Shown one piece after another: positions 25,377 through 34,273 of a DNA stretch of 36,234 nucleotides. Each line of letters opens with the position of its first letter. Position 1 is the first letter of the stretch. The notes under the pieces are model-generated. The model did not search any database. It had not been told where the DNA came from and saw only the letters and a program-made list of their open reading frames with translations. The position numbers and the translations under genes are program-made. This stretch comes from Bacteroidota bacterium (GTDB taxonomy: Bacteria > Bacteroidota > Bacteroidia > Cytophagales > Cyclobacteriaceae): positions 1 through 36,234 of the forward strand of contig JAJRQT010000108.1 of assembly GCA_024280115.1 (NCBI GenBank), in the 5' to 3' direction.

Positions 25377-25871
25377 TTAGCTAAGTTTTAGGTCTTTCAT
25401 GTAATCCTTTACCAGCTCCTGTTGAGATTTATCGTCAGACAGGTTTTTCTTCAGGAGTTTCTCCGTAATTTGAAGGGATAGTTCTGCAACCTGATCTTTA
25501 ATTTGCCGGAGCGCATCATTTTTTTCATTTTCTATTGACGCTCTGGCTTCTTCAATCATTTTATCTCCAATTAACCGCGCATCTTCTTTTGCCTGATCTT
25601 TCAAATCTTCACCCATTTTTGTGGCATCCTTCAGCATTTTGTCTCTCTCTAGTTTTGCCTCTGCAAGTAATTTTTCATTATCAGCCTTAAGGTTAGCCAT
25701 TTCCTCTTTGGCGTTTACCGCAGATTTTAGTGCTTCATCTATTGACTCTTCTCTTGCTTTCAGTGCTCCCAATATTGGTTTCCATGCAAATTTCCCAAGC
25801 ACGAAGAGGACGACAAGAAAAATAATTGTCTGCCAAAATATTAATCCGACCGCGGGGGTTATTAGATCCAT
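25377..25871 (-). CDS. atpF: ATP synthase Fo subunit b
   Basis: The 164 residues have one N-terminal membrane helix (about 5-27, FWQTIIFLVVLFVLGKFAW) and then one long charged helix rich in Glu, Lys and Ala. This is the coiled-coil peripheral stalk that joins the membrane a-subunit to delta. The phrase LGKFAWKPILGALKAREESI at the membrane exit is characteristic of b. It follows atpE after a 78-base gap with a terminator-like hairpin and abuts atpH, so its expression may be set separately from the c subunit. Confidence 0.96.
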   Translation of the reverse strand: MDLITPAVGLIFWQTIIFLVVLFVLGKFAWKPILGALKAREESIDEALKSAVNAKEEMANLKADNEKLLAEAKLERDKMLKDATKMGEDLKDQAKEDARLIGDKMIEEARASIENEKNDALRQIKDQVAELSLQITEKLLKKNLSDDKSQQELVKDYMKDLKLS

Positions 25872-25893
25872 AATATTATTGTTTTAATTCGTT

Positions 25894-25930
25894 AAAAAAC
25901 CCGGCTTACGACCTAATGTCAGCAAGCCGG
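25894..25930 (-). terminator. Terminator-like hairpin between atpE and atpF (possible attenuator)
   Basis: On the minus strand CCGGCTT (25930-25924) pairs with AAGCCGG (25907-25901) over a 16-base loop with an inner GAC/GTC pair. G and six T residues follow directly. This is the form of an intrinsic terminator, but it lies inside the operon, 19 bases past the atpE stop. It could end part of the transcripts or protect their 3' ends, giving more c subunit than b, delta, alpha and gamma, as the multi-copy c ring requires. Confidence 0.6.
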
Positions 25931-25949
25931 ATTAAAATCATTCAGGTAA

Positions 25950-26210
<261 letters not shown>

Positions 26211-26228
26211 TTAGAATTAAAATATAAA

Positions 26229-27308
26229 TTAGGCTGGAGCTTTCTCCAGCTTTTCCTTGTGTTCCTCATGTTCGTGTTCTTCGACTGCAAGGCCAAAGTA
26301 AATCGCTGAAAGCAATGTAAAAACAAATGCCTGAATGAATGCTACCAGCAATTCAACCATATTCATAAACAGGCCAAACAATACACTGACCGGTCCCATA
26401 TATACGCTTTCAAAAATGAAAATTAATGCTATTAAACTATAAATAATTATATGGCCTGCTGTTATGTTTGCGAAAAGCCTTACCATCAACGAAAATGGCT
26501 TGGTCAGTATCCCGATAAACTCAACAACCGGCATCAAGGGTATCGGAATTTTCAACCACCAAGGCACGCCTGGCGTATTAAAAATATGTTTCCAGTAATC
26601 TTTTGAGCCACTAAAAGTAGTTATCACAAATGTGAACAGTGCTAATGTCATTGTAACGGCGATGTTCCCTGTAAGATTAGCTGCTCCTGGTAAAAGACCA
26701 AGCAAGTTGTTGAACCATATGAAAAAGAATATACTTAACAAATAAGGCATATATTTTTCATATTTATGTTCTCCAATATTCGGTCTGGCAATATCATCTC
26801 TTATAAACAAAATGATAGGTTCAAAAACTGATTGGAGACCCTTTGGAGATTTTAATGGGTCCTGATTATATTTTTTAGCCACAGATAAAAAGACCCAGAA
26901 TAGAAGTATAACACTTATAAATAAAGAAGCGACATTTTTGGTGATTGAGATGTCATAAAAAATCCTCGATTCGTCTTTGGCCTTAATATGTTCGTGATCA
27001 TCAATATAAAAGCCATCTTTTTCAATTTTATTATGATGTTCATCAACAAATTCCGAGGACATGAAAAAGTGCAAACCGTGACCTTTTTCATATAAAATTA
27101 CAGGTAAAGGAATGGAGATATGGGTATCCCCAATTGTTGTAAAATGCCATTCGTGGGCATCCTGCACATGGTGCATTATAAAATCTGTTTTACTTCCCCC
27201 TTCTTCAGAAGCGCCAATTGCTTGTGATAATTGAAAAAATGTGAAAAGAAAAATTAATATGCTGAAAAATAAACTTGTCGAAATTTTCCGGTAAAAATAT
27301 TTACTCAT
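26229..27308 (-). CDS. atpB: ATP synthase Fo subunit a with exported N-terminal extension
   Basis: The 359-residue stator subunit forms the proton half-channels. The catalytic arginine lies in the C-terminal core motif PFSLMVRLFANITAGH. Other family segments are NLLGLLPG and a final AFIQAFVFTLLSAIYFGLA. The N-terminus carries a signal-like hydrophobic segment (about 10-32) and a soluble His-rich part (about 35-120, HHVQDAHEWHFT and DDHEHIKAKDES). This extension is seen in Bacteroidota subunit a and probably lies in the periplasm. A His/Glu-rich tail (EEHEHEEHKEK) ends the protein. Its start overlaps the end of the AtpI-like gene by 8 bases. Confidence 0.96.
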   Translation of the reverse strand: MSKYFYRKISTSLFFSILIFLFTFFQLSQAIGASEEGGSKTDFIMHHVQDAHEWHFTTIGDTHISIPLPVILYEKGHGLHFFMSSEFVDEHHNKIEKDGFYIDDHEHIKAKDESRIFYDISITKNVASLFISVILLFWVFLSVAKKYNQDPLKSPKGLQSVFEPIILFIRDDIARPNIGEHKYEKYMPYLLSIFFFIWFNNLLGLLPGAANLTGNIAVTMTLALFTFVITTFSGSKDYWKHIFNTPGVPWWLKIPIPLMPVVEFIGILTKPFSLMVRLFANITAGHIIIYSLIALIFIFESVYMGPVSVLFGLFMNMVELLVAFIQAFVFTLLSAIYFGLAVEEHEHEEHKEKLEKAPA

Positions 27309-27708
27309 TTCCGCTACCCTTCTTAAAATTATGGCGCAAGTTAGTCATAATACCATATATTTCAAACCCAAGAAATAACAAATAAAGCAGTAGAAAATTA
27401 ATTGCAAAATTAAAAACATGAGTTCTGTCTGTGAGAATAAAAATGGCTGCAAAAATTATCGACAAAAAGAGTCTTGCGATCATTGCGCTGAAATATATGG
27501 CGAGAAAATTTTCAGCATTTTTCCTTGTTATTTTTTCGATGATATAAAGTGAGGCAAGCGTCAATAAAAAAAAGAATAGCAATAATATCCAGACTCTGTG
27601 ATATATGTATTGGGGTATCAGAAAACTGACGGCGAGTGTTCCCAGCAAAACGAAAAGTGAAAATTTATATAATCCCAGGTAGGGAATTTTGCTTAAAATC
27701 TTATTCAA
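27301..27708 (-). CDS. Small four-helix membrane protein at the AtpI position
   Basis: The frame is open further upstream, but there it lies inside the AtpZ-like gene. The best start is TTG 27708, which overlaps the AtpZ-like stop in TTGA, a coupling arrangement like the usual ATGA. This gives 135 residues starting NKILSKIPYLGLYKFSLFVL after the initiator. There are four membrane spans with short loops and a basic C-terminus (NLRHNFKKGSGNE). Position just before atpB and size match AtpI, a proposed chaperone for c-ring assembly or magnesium uptake. Sequence similarity is too weak to be sure. It overlaps atpB by 8 bases. Confidence 0.75.
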   Translation of the reverse strand: MNKILSKIPYLGLYKFSLFVLLGTLAVSFLIPQYIYHRVWILLLFFFLLTLASLYIIEKITRKNAENFLAIYFSAMIARLFLSIIFAAIFILTDRTHVFNFAINFLLLYLLFLGFEIYGIMTNLRHNFKKGSGNE

Positions 27709-27950
27709 TCCTTGGGAAGACTTTTGATTAACGAATAAAAAGAAAGTGAAAGAAAAACCAGTATTAGAATTATAGTAAAAATTGGAATGGAAAGATCGAG
27801 CCATTTGTCCAACTTTCCGCCCAGCCAATAACCCAATAATATCAGGGCAGCCATTTGAAATGCCAACCCTGAATATTTTATATACTCGTTAAATTGTCTT
27901 TGAGTCCGGGGAGATTGGTTTTTTGGTTTCGAACGGTTTTGTTTGTCCAT
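27705..27950 (-). CDS. AtpZ/AtpI-family small membrane protein
   Basis: From ATG 27950 (a TTG three codons upstream is also open) the protein is 81 residues. It has a basic, proline-rich start and two membrane hairpin helices: IKYSGLAFQMAALILLGYWLGGKLD and then PIFTIILILVFLSLSFYSLI. The G-Y-x-x-G-x-x-L-D between helices is the AtpZ/AtpI hallmark. AtpZ with AtpI is proposed to help assemble the ATP synthase, perhaps as a divalent-cation channel. Its first 62 bases overlap the end of the bactofilin gene in another frame, an overlap created by the 14-bp repeat described for that gene. Confidence 0.85.
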   Translation of the reverse strand: MDKQNRSKPKNQSPRTQRQFNEYIKYSGLAFQMAALILLGYWLGGKLDKWLDLSIPIFTIILILVFLSLSFYSLIKSLPKD

Positions 27951-28341
27951 TTGGCCCAATTTTAATGTCTTTTTTTACAACCCCCATTTTACAACCCCCA
28001 TTGAATGTAGCTCCGGATTCTACAATTAGCTTGTTCGTAATGATATCTCCATCAATCCTTGAAGAAGGGCGAAGAGTCAATTGCTCAGAGATTTCTACTA
28101 CACCTTTTACTTCTCCGGATAGCTCTGCATTCTGGGCAACGATATTTCCATCAATAAAGGAAGATTGCCCCAATACAATTTTAGACTTACTTTTTACACT
28201 TCCATTTACCTTGCCTTCAATTCGGATATTTCCTTGTGTTTCAATATTTCCTTCTACCACTGTGCCTTTTCCAATGATATTGCTCGAGTTACTAGCGTCT
28301 TGGGCTGCCATATTTTCTTGCTTATTTTTAAACATTGACAT
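27889..28341 (-). CDS. Bactofilin (polymer-forming cytoskeletal protein)
   Basis: The 150-residue protein has the bactofilin beta-helix core at about 22-118: IIGKGTVVEGNIETQGNIRI, then KVNGSVKSKSKIVLG, IVAQNAELSGEVKG and RIDGDIITNKLIVESGATFN, ending at the conserved FNGGCKMG. Bactofilins polymerise without nucleotide on the inner face of the membrane and position cell-wall enzymes. The M23 peptidase encoded 6 bases upstream is the expected partner, as in the Csd1/CcmA pair of Helicobacter. The last 30 residues (from about 121) are unusual: they follow a tandem 14-bp duplication and overlap the AtpZ-like gene. ATG 28335 is an alternative start. Confidence 0.93.
   Translation of the reverse strand: MSMFKNKQENMAAQDASNSSNIIGKGTVVEGNIETQGNIRIEGKVNGSVKSKSKIVLGQSSFIDGNIVAQNAELSGEVKGVVEISEQLTLRPSSRIDGDIITNKLIVESGATFNGGCKMGVVKKDIKIGPNGQTKPFETKKPISPDSKTI
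27974..28001. repeat. Perfect 14-bp tandem repeat inside the bactofilin gene
   Basis: TTTACAACCCCCAT occurs twice head to tail (27974-27987 and 27988-28001). The unit is not a multiple of three. With a single copy the bactofilin frame would end GGCKKRH and stop at about 27962, just before the AtpZ-like ATG at 27950. Confidence 0.9.
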
Positions 28342-28347
28342 ATTCTT

Positions 28348-29202
28348 TTAAAACGAAATAAATTCTTCCGGGTTAACTGGATTACCATTGTACCACATTT
28401 CAAAATGAAGATGGGGTCCTGTGGTAAATTCACCGGTGTTGCCGATAATGGCAATCACCTGTCCAGAGTTAACAAAATTACCAACTTTTTTTAACAATGC
28501 CGAATTATGCTTATAAACTGAGAGAATATTGCCCCTGTGCTGTATGACAATCACGTTTCCGGACTCCTGTGTCCAGTCAGAAAAAATCACGGTTCCCTCA
28601 GCTACTGACTTCACAGGTTCATTACTTTTAGAAACAATATCTATCCCATAATGTTCATCTTTATAGTTAAATTTAGTGGTAACTATACCTTCAATTGGCG
28701 AATAAAAATACTGTTCCGCCAATTCCTGTGACATGCTGGTACTTACTGATAAAAATGAGAGTTCACTTTCCTCAAAATCTTTCCTGAACTGGGAATCTAT
28801 TGCAGGAATAGGTTCAAAAGACTTTTTGACCAAACTTTGATCGCTATTTAAAAGTACGCTATCATCCATTCCATCCTCCCCAATCATTACCCGCTGAATA
28901 TTGGATATAAACTGATCTTTGATCCTCATTTGATTTTCAAGAGAATCAACTTTGCCTGCCAAGTTCACCAGATTTCTATCCATATTTATCAACTCATGCC
29001 TGGGGTCAAACCATTTTGACATCAAGGTACTTGAAAGATATAAACTACTGACCATTGTTACAATTAAAAGTGAAAAAATGATTAGTACGAGTTTGGCATA
29101 ATTAAAGCTGATAGTAGTCTTTTCAGCAAAGTTCTCCTCATTCCTGATTATTAGTAAATATCTGTTTGTAAGCCAGTTAGAAAGTGTTTTTCGAGACTTC
29201 AA
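28348..29202 (-). CDS. M23-family (LytM-type) peptidoglycan endopeptidase, membrane-anchored
   Basis: There is no ATG near the 5' end. TTG 29229 lies inside the -7 box, so TTG 29202 is chosen, giving 284 residues. One membrane span (about 36-58) follows the cytoplasmic start with RYLLIIRNEENFAEKTT. A periplasmic coiled coil comes next (about 75-105). The LytM domain has both zinc motifs, HYGID (HxxxD) and GPHLHFEMW (HxH), so it should be an active endopeptidase that cuts peptide crosslinks of the cell wall. The bactofilin gene starts 6 bases after its stop, suggesting that bactofilin filaments position this enzyme. It is probably the first gene of the unit that continues into the ATP synthase genes. 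Confidence 0.9.
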   Translation of the reverse strand: MKSRKTLSNWLTNRYLLIIRNEENFAEKTTISFNYAKLVLIIFSLLIVTMVSSLYLSSTLMSKWFDPRHELINMDRNLVNLAGKVDSLENQMRIKDQFISNIQRVMIGEDGMDDSVLLNSDQSLVKKSFEPIPAIDSQFRKDFEESELSFLSVSTSMSQELAEQYFYSPIEGIVTTKFNYKDEHYGIDIVSKSNEPVKSVAEGTVIFSDWTQESGNVIVIQHRGNILSVYKHNSALLKKVGNFVNSGQVIAIIGNTGEFTTGPHLHFEMWYNGNPVNPEEFISF

Positions 29203-29226
29203 ATTTAAAAAGTGCTTTTTGAACCA

Positions 29227-29234
29227 CAAAAGTA
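29227..29234 (-). promoter_or_regulatory. Putative -7 box for the M23-bactofilin-ATP synthase unit
   Basis: On the minus strand TACTTTTG matches TAnnTTTG exactly. Transcription would begin at about 29221, which excludes the TTG at 29229 as a translation start. This is the only clear promoter candidate seen ahead of the ten-gene minus-strand run. A -33 box is not clear. Confidence 0.4.
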
Positions 29235-29279
29235 TATATTAAAATGCATTTCAGATACTTTTATTGTATTAATTGTGAT

Positions 29280-29287
29280 TAATTTTG
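29280..29287 (+). promoter_or_regulatory. Putative -7 box for the PorW/SprE-like gene
   Basis: TAATTTTG matches TAnnTTTG exactly and lies in the same TTAATTTTGCG 11-mer as the box at 17062. It is 28 bases before the TTG start and is back to back with the minus-strand box at 29227, making this a short divergent promoter region. Confidence 0.45.
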
Positions 29288-29315
29288 CGTTGAATTATTT
29301 ATTACACTTTTAGTC

Positions 29316-31925
29316 TTGAAGTCGCACATTTTAAATATACTTACGCTGTGTTGTGTAGTGGCTCTGATTATTCTAGGAGCGTGCGCTTCTCATAAAAAGA
29401 ATATTTTCAGTAAAACTTATCATAACACTACTGCGCGATATAATGCCTATTATATCGCAAAGGAAGATATAAAAGAGGTTGAGGCGGCTATTGTTGATAA
29501 CCATAATAATAATTATAATAAGATACTCGGTGTTTTTTATGACATTGATTCCTCTACAATTAATGGTGTCCGGACTCAACTTGATGATGCAATAGTAAAA
29601 GCCTCACTGGCAATTCAAAGACATGAAAATAGCGATTGGGTGTTTCCAAGTTATTACCTGGTTGGGAAAGCGAGATATTATGGCGGTGATTTTGTGAACG
29701 CTATTGAGACTTTCAAATATATTAACAAAAATAGTGAGGATAAGAATATAAGGCACCGGGCACTTGTAGCTCTGATGAGGTCATTTATTGATTATAATGA
29801 GCATAGCAACGCCGTGGCTGTAGCGGATTATCTTAAGAAAGAAAATTTGAATAAAGAGAATATGCGGGATTTCCTGCTAATGAAGGCATACTTATTTCAG
29901 GTTCGCGAAGATTATGACAAGTTTGTTCCCAATTTGAGTCAGGCGGTGGAGATAGAAACAAGTAAGAAAAAGAAGGCAAGATACTATTATATATTAGGCC
30001 AGGTTTATCAGCATCTGGGTTTCGAAGGAGAGGCCTATAACAACTACAAAAAGTGTCTCAAAAGTAATCCTGAATATGAGTTGTCGTTTTACGCAAAGCT
30101 CAATTTAGCCCAGGTTACCGAGCTGGATAAAAAAGTTGACCTGAAAAAGATCAGGGGTTATTTTAAGAAATTACTAAAGGATGATAAAAACAGGGAGTTT
30201 GTAGATCGGATTTATTATGAAATGGCCAATTTTGAAATAAAGCACAATGACCCCGACCTGGCTGTTGAGTATTTGAAATCTTCCTTAGCATCCAGTGTTA
30301 ATAATCCGCGACAGAAGGGATACGCTTATCTAAAGCTTGGGGAGCTCTATTATGAGCTTTATAAAGATTATGAATTGGCACAGGCATATTATGACAGCAC
30401 GGTAGCTGTTTTACCACAGGATGAGGAAAGATTTAATGAAATCAAGGATCGGTCTCAAATACTTACAGAGTTTGTTCAGCAACTGCAAACAATCCAACTT
30501 CAGGATAGTCTGTTAGTATTATCAGAAATGAATAAAGCTGATTTGCAACAATTATTGGATGATGTTGTGGCCGAAGAAGTGCGACTGGAAAAAGAAAGAA
30601 AAAGATATGCCAGAAAACTGGCCAGGCAAACAACTACAGCAGGTAGTGGCGCCATGGCTGGAAGGGCATTTGCCAATCCATTTGGAATTGATGAAAATAG
30701 CCCTACTGAAGGAGATACATGGTATTTCTACAATCTGGCAGCAGTTTCTAGTGGAAGATCACAGTTCCTGAGCAAGTGGGGAAATCGGTTGCTGGAAGAC
30801 AATTGGAGATTATCTCAAAAACAGGCAATTTCTATATTTACTGAAGAAAATGAGGTAAATCCTCAGGACACTACCAGTACTGTAGATACCGACTTTCAGG
30901 ATGTTCCTGATACTGAAGAACGAATTGCTGCACTTATGCAAACAATTCCTTTTTCTGAAAGTGCAAAAACTGAATCATTAAAGAAAATTGAGGAAGCTTA
31001 TTTCAAATTGGGGGGAATATATAATTTTCAGCTTGAAGAGGATGAAAATGCGATCCAAACTTTTGAAAAATTATTGTCCAGATTCCCGGGTTCTGAGCAT
31101 GAACCGGAAACGCTGTATCTTCTATATTTAATTTATAATAAATCCGATCAGATAAAATCTGAAAACCACAAGCAGAAATTGATTGAAACATATCCAAAAA
31201 GCGTATATGCCAAGCTGGCCATCAATCCTAACTATCGTGAAGAAAGCGATGAAACTACCCAAAGGCTGCAAAAGCTGTTCAAAATTGCATATGATTATTA
31301 TTTACAGGAGGATTTTAACCAGGCAAAATTGTTGGTAAGCCGTGGGTTGCAGCAATATCCTGACAACGAATTTAGCGATCAACTGAAAATCCTCGGAATT
31401 CTAATCGATGGAAAAGTGGAAGGACAATACAAATATCAATACGAATTACAAAAATTTATTCAAGACAATCCGGAAAGCAGGTTCCTGGATTATGCCAACA
31501 GTTTACTAAAAGCAAGCAGGGAATTTGAAACTAAAGAATTGCAAAGAAAAGGAGCCAAATACTTTACTTATTTTGATCAACCTCATTTTTTTGTGTTTGT
31601 TTATCCAAATCTTGGCGGAAATTCAGAAATAATTCCAGCGCTTATCGAGAATTTTATTAAAGAAAAATACGCTGATCAAAATTTAAAAACCGGAAATCTC
31701 GTTTTAAATGAAGGATTTTCTATTGTTCTTATAAATAAATTTGAAACGAAGGACCAGGCAATGAATTTTTATGATGAATTCAATAAGAGTGATATAAAGC
31801 TGCCTGAAGATGAGAAAATTAATTTTGAGAATTTTGTAATTACAGAGGACAATTTTCAAATATTATATCAAACCAGAAAAACAGAAAATTATATTAAGTT
31901 TTTTAATGAAAATTATAAACCATAA
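29316..31925 (+). CDS. sprE: Type IX secretion / gliding lipoprotein of the PorW/SprE type
   Basis: The start is TTG 29316, which gives a textbook lipoprotein signal with Cys23 in LGACAS; no ATG does so. The 869 residues continue with the family's opening KKNIFSKTYHNTTARYNAYY (the conserved pattern after the lipid anchor), then a series of TPR-like helical repeats to about 370. A charged linker follows, then a second set of TPRs from about 560, then a C-terminal mixed domain (FVFVYPNLGGNS). In Flavobacterium SprE and in Porphyromonas PorW such proteins are needed for T9SS secretion and motility, probably linking outer-membrane and core parts. The penicillin-binding protein gene follows after 5 bases. 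Confidence 0.85.
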   Translation: MKSHILNILTLCCVVALIILGACASHKKNIFSKTYHNTTARYNAYYIAKEDIKEVEAAIVDNHNNNYNKILGVFYDIDSSTINGVRTQLDDAIVKASLAIQRHENSDWVFPSYYLVGKARYYGGDFVNAIETFKYINKNSEDKNIRHRALVALMRSFIDYNEHSNAVAVADYLKKENLNKENMRDFLLMKAYLFQVREDYDKFVPNLSQAVEIETSKKKKARYYYILGQVYQHLGFEGEAYNNYKKCLKSNPEYELSFYAKLNLAQVTELDKKVDLKKIRGYFKKLLKDDKNREFVDRIYYEMANFEIKHNDPDLAVEYLKSSLASSVNNPRQKGYAYLKLGELYYELYKDYELAQAYYDSTVAVLPQDEERFNEIKDRSQILTEFVQQLQTIQLQDSLLVLSEMNKADLQQLLDDVVAEEVRLEKERKRYARKLARQTTTAGSGAMAGRAFANPFGIDENSPTEGDTWYFYNLAAVSSGRSQFLSKWGNRLLEDNWRLSQKQAISIFTEENEVNPQDTTSTVDTDFQDVPDTEERIAALMQTIPFSESAKTESLKKIEEAYFKLGGIYNFQLEEDENAIQTFEKLLSRFPGSEHEPETLYLLYLIYNKSDQIKSENHKQKLIETYPKSVYAKLAINPNYREESDETTQRLQKLFKIAYDYYLQEDFNQAKLLVSRGLQQYPDNEFSDQLKILGILIDGKVEGQYKYQYELQKFIQDNPESRFLDYANSLLKASREFETKELQRKGAKYFTYFDQPHFFVFVYPNLGGNSEIIPALIENFIKEKYADQNLKTGNLVLNEGFSIVLINKFETKDQAMNFYDEFNKSDIKLPEDEKINFENFVITEDNFQILYQTRKTENYIKFFNENYKP

Positions 31926-31930
31926 ATATT

Positions 31931-34240
31931 ATGGCAAAAGATAAATCAAACAAACTATTTCAAAAGTTAACCAAAGGATTATGGATTGCTTTTTTATCCA
32001 TGATCATTCTTGTGCTCATTGGAATTTTTTCAGTCCGGATAAATTTATTTAATCTGTTTGGGGATCTGCCAAGCTACAAATCCATGGAAAATCCCGAAGC
32101 GGAAAACGATTTGTCATCATTACTTATATCAGCAGATGGCGTCGAATTAGGAAAATATTACCGGTTCAACAGAAATCAAGTGACATTTGATAAATTGTCA
32201 CCACAACTTGTGAATGCCTTGTTGAGCACGGAGGATATCCGGTTTTATGACCATTCCGGAATTGATCCGAAAGGACTTTTAAGAGCCCTGGTTGGCAAAT
32301 TGACATTTTCATCCCGGGGAGGAGGAAGTACGATCACCATGCAGTTGGCTGAAAATATTTTCAGAACGATGACGGAAAATCAGGGTAGTTTGTACAGATT
32401 TAATTTTTTGAGGCCATTTATCATCAAAATCAAAGAGTGGATCATTTCTATTCAATTAGAAAAATCATTCACCAAAGATGAGATTATGGCCATGTATTTT
32501 AATACTATATTTTTCGGACATAATTCATACGGGATTAATACCGCTGCGGCTACTTTTTTTAGCAAAACTCCGGACAGTTTAAATTATCAGGAATCTGCCT
32601 TACTGGTTGGAATGTTAAATGCGCCTTCTAGATACAGCCCAATCTCCCACCCTGAAAGGTCGTTAAATAAAAGGACTGAAGTACTTTATAATCTTTATAA
32701 ATTTGATTTTATATCGAGAGAAGCATTTGATTCTTTAAAGGTAATGCCCCTTGGTGTTGAGTATAATGCACAGAATCATCTGACAGGGCCGGCGCCCTAT
32801 TTTCGTTCTGTAATAGGACCACAGCTTAATTATTGGGCTAAAGAAAATGGTTATGACCTTTACCAATCAGGTTTGAGGATATATACAACCATAGATAGCC
32901 GCTTGCAGAATCATGCGGAGGCAGCCATGACCAGGCACATGACTTATCTTCAGGCTCTTTTTAATGCACATTGGGATGGTGAAAATCCCTGGAGGGATGA
33001 AAGAGGTAAGGAAATGAAGAATTTTATTAGAAACAGCATTAAAAAAACGAGACACTACAAAAAGCTCGTAGCAAAGTATGGGAAGGGTGCGGATTCCATC
33101 AATATCGTACTAAACACACCTTATCAAATGAAAGTGTTTTCCTGGAATGGTGAAATAGATACGCTTATGAGCCCGATGGATTCACTAAAATATTATAAAA
33201 AATTTCTACAGGCCGGTTTCATGTCAATGGATCCTATCAGCGGGCACATTAAAGCCTGGGTAGGAGGAATAGATTTTAGATTTTTTAAATATGATCACGT
33301 AAAGCAGGGAAGACGTCAGCCGGGCTCCACATTTAAACCTTTTGTTTATACGGCGGCCATTGATCAGGGGTACTCTCCGTGTTATGTAATCGAGGATGCA
33401 CCGGTGACATTTAATTTACCAGGTCAGGATCCTCCGACTTATACACCTCAAAATTTCAATAGAAAGTTTACCGGTGAAAAATATACGTTGAGACGTGGTA
33501 TGGCCAATTCAAAAAATGCCATCACTGCTTTTGTTATGAAGGAAATGACCAATCCGCAAACTGTGGTTAAGTATGCTAAGGAATTGGGCGTGGAGAATCC
33601 ATTAGAGGCGGTGCCATCATTGTGCCTTGGTACAAGCGATGTTTCCGTTTATGAATTGGTTGGTGCTTATTCTGCATTTGTAAATAAAGGCATTTTTACC
33701 AAACCATATTTTATAACAAGAATAGAAGATAAACATGGCAATATTATTCAGGAATTTCCACCGAGACCCAGGAGAGAGGTATTGAGTGAAGAAACCGCAT
33801 ATTTAATGGTGTATATGCTGATGGGTGGAACTGAGGAAGAAGGTGGAACCTCACGAGGTTTGAGCCTTGAAGTTAGAGAAGGTAATGAAATAGGTGGAAA
33901 AACAGGGACTACTCAAAATGCTTCTGATGGTTGGTATATTGGCTTGACAAAAGATTTGGTAAGTGGCGTATGGGTAGGAGGTGATGAAAGAAGCATACAC
34001 TTTAAAAATTCTGTCCTTGGTCAAGGCGCCAAAATGGCCCGGCCGATTTGGGATTATTACATGCAAAGTGTTTATGCTGATACTGTATTAGCATACGAAA
34101 AGGGCCCGTTTCCAAAACCTATCAGACCGCTTTCTGTTGAAATTGATTGTACAAAGTATCAAAATCCCGAATTTGCTGATATGGATTCTGTGGATATGGA
34201 GCAGGCAATTGATCGATTGGACCCCGACGATATTCAATAG
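31931..34240 (+). CDS. Class A penicillin-binding protein (PBP1A type; glycosyltransferase plus transpeptidase)
   Basis: The 769-residue bifunctional peptidoglycan synthase is anchored by one N-terminal membrane span (about 15-37). The GT51 domain shows STEDIRFYDHSGID with catalytic Glu101 and GGGSTITMQLAENIF. The transpeptidase domain has all three penicillin-binding motifs: STFK with Ser466, SKN with Ser527 and KTGTT with Lys657. It polymerises glycan strands and crosslinks them in the periplasm. It lies between the PorW/SprE-like gene (5 bases) and uvrC (33 bases) on the plus strand, opposite the M23/bactofilin genes, so cell-wall synthesis and remodelling genes meet here. Confidence 0.95.
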   Translation: MAKDKSNKLFQKLTKGLWIAFLSMIILVLIGIFSVRINLFNLFGDLPSYKSMENPEAENDLSSLLISADGVELGKYYRFNRNQVTFDKLSPQLVNALLSTEDIRFYDHSGIDPKGLLRALVGKLTFSSRGGGSTITMQLAENIFRTMTENQGSLYRFNFLRPFIIKIKEWIISIQLEKSFTKDEIMAMYFNTIFFGHNSYGINTAAATFFSKTPDSLNYQESALLVGMLNAPSRYSPISHPERSLNKRTEVLYNLYKFDFISREAFDSLKVMPLGVEYNAQNHLTGPAPYFRSVIGPQLNYWAKENGYDLYQSGLRIYTTIDSRLQNHAEAAMTRHMTYLQALFNAHWDGENPWRDERGKEMKNFIRNSIKKTRHYKKLVAKYGKGADSINIVLNTPYQMKVFSWNGEIDTLMSPMDSLKYYKKFLQAGFMSMDPISGHIKAWVGGIDFRFFKYDHVKQGRRQPGSTFKPFVYTAAIDQGYSPCYVIEDAPVTFNLPGQDPPTYTPQNFNRKFTGEKYTLRRGMANSKNAITAFVMKEMTNPQTVVKYAKELGVENPLEAVPSLCLGTSDVSVYELVGAYSAFVNKGIFTKPYFITRIEDKHGNIIQEFPPRPRREVLSEETAYLMVYMLMGGTEEEGGTSRGLSLEVREGNEIGGKTGTTQNASDGWYIGLTKDLVSGVWVGGDERSIHFKNSVLGQGAKMARPIWDYYMQSVYADTVLAYEKGPFPKPIRPLSVEIDCTKYQNPEFADMDSVDMEQAIDRLDPDDIQ

Positions 34241-34273
34241 TGAAAAAGCATCATTTTCCCATGAATTCCCAAT

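Noticed and set aside
27923..28351. 142-codon plus-strand frame opposite the bactofilin gene
   Set aside because: Bactofilin motifs and operon context establish the minus strand as coding; the plus frame has no family features.
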